Assembly: GCA_030704615.1 (NCBI GenBank) | Contig: CM060732.1 | Span: forward strand, 82,359,171-82,423,170 | Direction of reading: 5' to 3' | Origin: Takakia lepidozioides | Lineage: Eukaryota; Streptophyta; Takakiopsida; Takakiales; Takakiaceae | Length of the DNA stretch: 64,000 nucleotides | In this document: positions 57,949 through 64,000 of the stretch, one piece after another | Layout: every line of letters begins with the position of its first letter | Position numbering within the stretch: the stretch's first letter is position 1 | Notes under the pieces: generated by a model | What the model was told of the DNA's origin: nothing | The model's input: only the letters and a program-made list of their open reading frames with translations | The model's database searches: none | Translations under genes and position numbers: made by a program

Positions 57949-58395
57949 TTGGGCATCCTGACATATCAAAGCAAAAAAAAAAAAAAAAAACGAAGACTTA
58001 CACCACTTCATGAGGACATCAAAGATTCACTGGATGATGAAACGATGGAAGAACCAATTCTTGGTCTTATCAAGCTTGAGGGTGCTCACACTTTAAACCC
58101 TTTTATTATTATCATTACCGTAGGTGGAATTCCAGGTTTGGTTCTTCCAGATCCATTAAAATTCTTTTGTAATTTTGCGAAAGGTTTAATCAGCCAAATG
58201 AAGAAGCTCATCAAACAAAAGGTTAGAACATCAACACTCATTTTGAGAATTTTGGTCCACGAGGATATAAACAAGCGTGACCGATTTGTTTTCCAAACGC
58301 ATCCGAGGTTGGCGTTGACTTATGAGCTTTTGGATATTGCTCTTACAATCGCAAAAATGAAAAATTTGTCAATGAATAATACGATTTTAGTATGA
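57949..58395 (+). other. Open frame of unknown meaning
   Basis: A 148-codon frame with an AAAA-rich start and a protein-like body (HEDIKDSLDDETMEEPILGL, then FQTHPRLALTYELLDIALT). The first codons lie in a poly-A run, so the true start is doubtful. I recognise no family. It may be an exon or fragment from a transposon. Confidence 0.3.
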
Positions 58396-58734
58396 TGCAC
58401 AACATGTTGACAGTTCTAAGTATAACTTGGATTCTGAGCTCAATGACTTAAGAATATGTTTGAATACAAAAAATTTATGTGACAGATTGGTGAAGATCAA
58501 CAGAGCTATTCAGTTTTGCAAGGCAAACCGTCGTCGCACAATCCACCACTTTACTCTCCATCACAATGAAGCATTTATCTAGCTTTAGTGTTGTGGCGTC
58601 TTCAACAAATCACCTACTTGCCGTCAGATCATATTCCGGTGGTCTAAAATTTTATAAAATTATTTTCAAAAAAGATTTGGGATTGATAGATGTAACGATC
58701 AAATTTTTTGTAAAATTATTAATAAATTGGGACC

Positions 58735-59475
58735 GTCAAAATTAGCGGTATCGAATTTTTAATAAAACTATTTAATAAATCGAGACTGTCAGCTTAAGAG
58801 GTCTCGATTTTTAAAAATTATTTAATAAATTTGGGATCGTAAGCTTTTAACTGTACTTATTTTTATAAATTATTTGATAAATTTGGGACCATCAGCTTTG
58901 GTAGTCCCGATTTTTGAAAAAACAATTCATGTAAATCACGTCTGTATGACCCATTTAAAAAAGTACATATAGTTTTGGTGGTCTACATTTTATTTTTTAA
59001 TCGAATAAAATCAGGACCACCAGCTTTGGCAGTCATGATTTTATTTTTTTAATCGAATAAAATTAGGACCGCCAGCTTTGGCAGTCCTGATTTTAATTTC
59101 TAATCAAATAAAATCAGGACCGCCAGCTTTGGCAATCCCGATTTTCTTTTAAGTGTATTTTTCTGGATAAAATCGAGACTGCCAACTCTGGTGGTCCCGA
59201 TTCTGGTTTTTTTTTAATATTTAAAAAAAACTTATTATGTGCGGCAGCTTTGGCGGTCCCAATTTTAAAACCAAAAAATTAAAAATAATATAAAAATGAG
59301 GACTGTCAGCTCTAGTATCTGATTTAATTTAGAAATTTAAAAAAAAAATGACTGTGAGCTTTGATGGTTCTGATTTTAATTTCAAAAATAAAAATATGAT
59401 ATCGACGGTTTGGGTGATTTTTATTTTAAATTAAGAAATTTTAATAAAAATTGTGACCGCTAGTGCTAGCGGTCC
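58735..59475. repeat. Palindrome array, GGACCGCCA type
   Basis: About ten degenerate palindromes with arms GGACCGCCAGCT and TTGGCGGTCC (for example near 59066-59090 and 59117-59140), in AT-rich spacers. The arm starts GG(G)ACC instead of GCGACC, so it is a sister motif of the other arrays. A CGTCACGTCAG block follows at about 59635, as at the right end of the 3.3-kb element. Confidence 0.75.
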
Positions 59476-59901
59476 CAAAGTCTAAAGCTGATAGATTATC
59501 ACAGCTAACATAATTTTTTTGTTTGTTTGTTTATGTCATGTAGTTAATTTATTATTATTTTTTAAGCTCATACGTCTTTTTTTACTCTTCTGTATTTATT
59601 TATTTTTATATAAAATAAATCACCGTAGGTCTGCGTCACGTCAGTTAAGAACTGGATATATTGAGTATATGAGAAAGGTAGTAGCCTTCTCTTATCATAC
59701 TTCTGGAATTGAAACTCATTTTTATCAGTATTTAATACAGTGACCTGGATCTAAACTCAGCCTGATGAAAAATAGAATGAGAATGGAAGCTCTGGGAGCT
59801 TCAATTAACCTTTAATTTGTGAAACCCAAGGTCTAATTGGAGTCTAGGGTGGAATACAACAAACCATGTGTTCCTACGGTTGAGACGAGGGAAGTTTCAT
59901 G

Positions 59902-60260
59902 TCAACCACATTGAGTGGATAAATCTACCATGGGATTTTTGATGTTTCTATCTGCACAAGGATTAAGGAGCAATATAACATCACTAGTATTTAGCCCACA
60001 GATATTATCAATGTATCGAAAAACATATTTGAACCTAAACATCAGCTGGAACTGCCCAAGAGATGCAAATCTTAAAATGAATCTGAGCTCATATGATATG
60101 AAATAGATGTTACACCATAGTGATGAACATGAGAAGCCCATATGAATACCTGAGATTTGTTGTCATACTCGGTCTCCCAGAACAACATAACAATGGGACA
60201 TCAGCCACTTATGGAGCTTAAGCAGTTTTGCTTCAGAAAGCTTGATCCAAGTTCCAGTTT
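59902..60260 (-). pseudogene. Reverse transcriptase relic, possibly Penelope-like
   Basis: Minus-strand text reads LHKWLMSHCYVVLGDRV, a stop, then IHMGFSCSSLWCNIYFISYE and FRFKYVFRYIDNICGLNT. This fits RT motifs B' (G-x-P-M-G-F-S) and C (Y-I-D-D) of Penelope-like or similar reverse transcriptases; the second catalytic Asp is Asn and there is at least one stop. Flanking frames hold more of it in pieces. The assignment to Penelope-like elements rests on the spacing and the F-R-Y-I-D pattern only. Confidence 0.45.
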
Positions 60261-60429
60261 TTGGGGGAGAAAGACTTCACCCGCATTTCTTGAAGGTTCC
60301 ATTTCTGGCTTGAATCCATAGTGCGTGATGGGACCGAGGATGAGGTGGTATTGAAGGCAATCTTTGCCAGAGCTGACGGCCCCAATTTTATCCGATTATA
60401 TCTGATTTTTTCCGATTTCATGCTTTTTA

Positions 60430-60640
60430 AAAATCGGGACCGCTTGAGCTTGCGATCAGCATTTATTAATTATTTTATTGATAACCGGGGACCGATACGG
60501 CTGGCGATCTCGATTTTTTAAAATTCGAGACCGCCAGAGCTGGTGTTTTCAAAAAAAAAATATAAAAAAATTCGGACCATTATAACTGACTGTCCTAAAA
60601 GTTTTGGAAAATTTTGGACTGCCGGATATGACATGGCGGC
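60430..60640. repeat. Palindrome array, GGGACCG type
   Basis: Three or four degenerate palindromes (GGGACCGCTTGAGCTTGCG at 60437; GGGACCGATACGGCTGGCG at 60488; GAGACCGCCAGAGCTGG at 60527). A TGACGTGAC block follows at 60720. Confidence 0.6.
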
Positions 60641-60798
60641 CTACGTATTACTATGATAAATTATGCAATATAAAAGTTAAGATTAAAAAAAAGTAGACAA
60701 CGTAAAGTCAATTTTTGAGGTGACGTGACTTCGTGTTATTATTACGTCGCATCATTATTGATGATGATGATGTGATTCGTGCTAAGAAAGTTTCTTAG

Positions 60799-60939
60799 GA
60801 AGTTTCCTAACCGCATATGGACGAAGCTTCTTAAGAAATTTCTTTATTTTGCAGGAAGTTTCTTGGGAAGTTTCCTAGCTAGCTTACAGATCTTCTAGAA
60901 GTGTCTAGAAAGTTATAGATTAAAGTTTCTAGAAGCTTC
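60799..60939. promoter_or_regulatory. Cluster of heat-shock-element-like sites
   Basis: Seven palindromic GAAnnTTC or TTCnnGAA sites in 141 bp: 60799-60806, 60823-60830, 60835-60842, 60855-60862, 60867-60874, 60893-60900 and a perfect triple TTCTAGAAGCTTC at 60927-60939. Heat-shock factors bind inverted nGAAn units spaced in this way. It lies about 1 kb upstream of the first visible exon of the 5'-nucleotidase-domain gene, in a region rich in transposon relics, so it could belong to either. Confidence 0.5.
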
Positions 60940-61944
60940 TAAGAAGGTCGTAGATATATGGTGTAGTTTTATTTATGTCTCTGACAGAGGATATCATGTT
61001 CCATTTTAAAGCCAAGTAGAAGAAGAAGAAGAAGATACTTGTTATTGATATAACAAATAAGTAATAAACCAGGAAAAAATAACCTGATAGAAAGCCATGA
61101 AGGTAGAAGTGGGGACAGTGTGCCTCTTGTTAGGTTTATGAAGATTGATATTAAATCTCATAATTATCGTAGAAGAATTGTAATTCATGTAAAAGAAAAA
61201 TTAAGGAGGTTTACATATTACAACTACATGTATTCCTCTATGGAAAAATACATAAATGAATAGAAAATAAACAAAGAATATAACAATACTAACATCTGAA
61301 TAGACAAAACTTGTAGTGCTATGGAGTCATAATCCATGGAGAGTAGCCAAAAACTGGAGAGTCTATGATAGAGAAAGACTTCAATGCGTGGACTAGAAAC
61401 AACGACAGATTAAAATTCTTACTCTAGACCATTGGTCTAAAGGCAACGTGCAACAAATAAACCATAATACAAGCAAAGTTTTCTCTTTCCCTTTTGTTTT
61501 TTTTTGCCTTCCATAGTCCTTTTCCATGTTATATCAACAACTCGAAGAAAATAGATGCAAAAATAAATAAAAATGCAAATGAATCTGTTGCGGATGCGGA
61601 TGCACAGAGTTTTGTAATGATGTAACATCATCTGAGAGTGGAGATGGGGAGCGTGTCATCATCCGTTTCATTTGATAGACCCATGTTGGGTTCTTCGGCA
61701 TTTCTAAAAACCCCTCCCTTCCAATTTCACAAGAGGTCATGATCTTGGGTGAAATCTCATGAAGGGTGAAATCTCGTCAACTAGAATTCGAATTATGTAT
61801 GCAAGCAAATCGTGGATGATGGGTATTTAGATAACATGCATTGCAGACAAGAATCTGCCAAATGACAGAGTTGTCCAAAACATTGCAATTCTCTCAAAGC
61901 TTGCTAACAAATCTAGCCAAATGGGCTCCGCTCTATGCAGACAG
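60940..61944. other. Upstream region of the 5'-nucleotidase-domain gene
   Basis: No recognisable coding exon. It probably holds the promoter and any 5' exons of the next gene, but I cannot place a start codon. Confidence 0.3.
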
Positions 61945-64000
61945 CATGATGTTTCAAAGCCGTTGCCCAAGGAGAAGAAGAAGGTGTCACATCCCAAGGA
62001 GAGGAAGAAGTCGCCGCTGTCTGATCCCAACAGAATGGTTAGTGTTCTTTGTCTCTGCCAGTTTGTTTCTTTCTTTTTTGAGTAATGGTTCAAGCTTGAT
62101 CCACCACGGTCCCCCTTGCGGCCTTGGTTTGTATGGGATTACTTAACGTCCAGTTCACTTGTGTTTTGACATATTACGTGTTGATGAAATCCTACTTAGA
62201 ATTGACATGTGATGCATGCATTGTTTCCATACTTAAAGTTTGGTTGAATGAACACTTGGATATCATATTGCTCACAGTTCATGTGAATGTTGGTCTTGTG
62301 GGTCTGTGACTGCAATCAGCGAAAGCGTGTGTCTTCAGTACAGAGCCAGTCTTCACAAACAGACGTGGTGGTGAAGCGGGCTGTCATGTCTGCCCAAAAT
62401 ACCTTTAAGCGGCCAGACCTTGGGCATTTGGGAGGAGGTGCACCATCAGAAGGCTCTACGTCCACTAGCAGGGAAGCCTCAACGCGGGGTAAATTTAAAA
62501 AGAAAGCAAATAAGAGCCCTGCACCCTCTGCGGAGAAGGACATATCAGCGCCTTTGGGACCGTTAGAGAGAAGGGGGACGTTTGCACAATTTCCCGGTGA
62601 AATGACAGAGGATGCCAAGAAACTCAAGGAAGAGTTTGAGGCTGTCAAGAAGTGCTTTGACTCCATCCCTCCGGCACTTTATGAGCTTCCTAAAATGGAC
62701 CCTCATGGTAGGCACCGCCTTTGTGCCTCTATTCATGTCTATGGATATTTTAAAGTTTCTATCTTTCTCTGTCCCTCTCAATCTCACCCTTGGTCTGTCT
62801 CTCTCTCTCACACAAAAATCTCACATATTTTGGGGTTAATTTTTTGTATCCGATTGATACTGTGGTAAGGACATTACATGAGTAAATCTGGATGGCCAGA
62901 ATTAACTTCATTTGAGGGGAATGCCCTACCTTCTGGTCCCTATCTTCTCTCCCACCTTTATCTCCCTCTCTTCTGAGGGCATTGGGGCGATTTAGGGTGG
63001 GCTCCCACAATTTAAGTATGTATTTTGGCTATGTCTAATGTGCATGGGGCATATGGGCAAAGATCAAGTTCAGTATCTGAGTGCAGTTCGTCTATGTTTC
63101 TGTCACTCTTTCAGTCATGGCTCTTTTCCTATGTTTACCGTGTGGTTATTGTTGTTTGTCTTGGTCTCTTCATCTGTCTTTTTAATACCCAATCATTCTC
63201 ATTATCATCATTACAACTCCGAGGTCCCGCCTCAATATCCAGCAGTGTGTTACTTCTCTTGCCCAACAAATTTTCCTTGAATCAGTAACCCAGGAATCTG
63301 AATGTTTTATTTTCTTTTCAGGTGTCTATGCCAACCACAATCTGAGATTAGACAAGATACATGTTTACGGATTCGATTATGACTACACACTGGCCCATTA
63401 CACCAAGAACTTGCAGACTCTGATCTATAACCTAGCAAAGGAGCACCTTGTGAAGGAGGTGACACTTGTGCAATTTGTGATTTAGTGCGAACTGCAAACA
63501 CTAAAATAGAAATTGATGATTTGATAGTGTGCCAACAATTTGGCTACATACTTGAAGAGGATAGCCAACATGTAATACCATATTCGCCACTGTCCAACTT
63601 TGATATGGATGAGTAACATGACAAATGTAATTATTATTTAATGGATAATGTTGCACAAAGTGGGCATTGAGCTTTGAGAAAAGGAGAATTTTTTTTTTCA
63701 GGGGTTGTCCCCACATCTGATTCTAACCAGAATTATTGGGGTGGATGGTGTCACAAACAGCACAGGTATCCAGAAAGCTGCCTGAAGTTTGAGTATGATG
63801 CGACATTTCCTATTCGAGGTCTATATTATGACAAGAAAATGGGGTATTTGTTGAAGCTTGATTTCTTCCACTCCGTTCAGCCTGCAGGCTGCTTCTTCGG
63901 CCGCCGTAGGGTCAGTGGATTAATCTTTTTTCGCACTCTCCCTTTGAATTTTTGTATAGACATAATGCACAGTGCTTTGGACGAGTCCAGTGCTTGTCAT
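61945..64000 (+). CDS. HAD-superfamily 5'-nucleotidase domain (NT5DC-like) protein, partial
   Basis: Four exons can be placed: 61945-62037 (Lys-rich, KPLPKEKKKVSHPKERKKSP; tentative), 62320-62707 (ending YELPKMDPH plus one base), 63322-63458 and 63761-63910, with GT donors and AG acceptors and matching phases; the gene continues past the right edge. Exon 3 carries the HAD motif I, VYGFDYDYTLAHY, whose first Asp is the expected nucleophile. Exon 4 (RYPESCLKFEYDATFPIRGL, then GCFFGRRR) matches the plant IMP/GMP-type 5'-nucleotidase family. Such proteins are predicted to dephosphorylate nucleotides; the plant members are little studied. The basic first part could be an organelle-targeting or low-complexity leader. 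The start codon lies upstream of what I can support. Intron 2 holds a short LINE 3'-end-like piece. Confidence 0.88.
62930..63010 (-). repeat. LINE 3'-end-like fragment in intron 2
   Basis: On the minus strand it reads TGTGGGAGCCCACCCTAAAT, close to 3738-3790 of the LINE fragment (TGTGGGAGCCCACTCTAAAC) and then AATGCCCT..AGA. About 50 bp match. It is too short to classify alone. Confidence 0.5.

Overview
This is nuclear DNA of a land plant. It holds intron-rich plant genes: a REC/CLU-family gene, a cytosolic aldolase, a SUVH histone methyltransferase and a 5'-nucleotidase-domain gene. It also holds a PLS/DYW-type PPR locus with a style of repeats common in mosses, lycophytes and ferns. The long, transposon-filled intergenic spaces and the PPR style suggest a seed-free plant, but I cannot name a species.

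Layout. 1-14.4 kb (minus strand): at least 20 exons of a REDUCED CHLOROPLAST COVERAGE (REC)/TSS-like member of the clustered-mitochondria family, running off the left edge. Its intron 10 carries a 4-kb LINE in the same orientation and its intron 12 a LINE 3'-end fragment in the opposite one. 14.4-21.9 kb: mostly featureless, with one tRNA-derived SINE. 21.9-25.0 kb: a two-exon cytosolic fructose-bisphosphate aldolase (+) whose intron holds two related foldback elements. 25.4-26.2 kb: an unrecognised decayed coding stretch. 27.0-29.2 kb: an intact SUVH4/KYP-like gene (-), head to head with a PPR gene (+, 29.8-32.3 kb) whose E/DYW tail has decayed.

33-61 kb is a mobile-element graveyard: a tandem-repeat cluster, two more copies of the SINE, and a decayed multi-exon gene (+, 36-43.5 kb) with an Arg/Gly-rich tail. 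That gene is convergent with another decayed gene (-, 44.6-47.4 kb) across a 120-bp tandem array. A 3,333-bp element made of dozens of short palindromes (arms GCGACCGCCA / TGGCGGTCGC), flanked by an 8-bp direct repeat, sits in an intron of the + gene. Similar palindrome arrays recur at 52.6-53.1, 57.3-57.7, 58.7-59.5 and 60.4-60.6 kb, around relics of a Ulp1-like protease, an unknown ORF and a reverse transcriptase. At 60.8-60.9 kb a dense cluster of heat-shock-element-like GAAnnTTC sites precedes the last gene, a HAD-type 5'-nucleotidase-domain protein (+, from about 61.9 kb), which runs off the right edge.

The host genes have unrelated housekeeping, chromatin and organelle roles and form no operon-like unit. 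The most unusual material is the palindrome-array element family and the convergent gene pair beside it.
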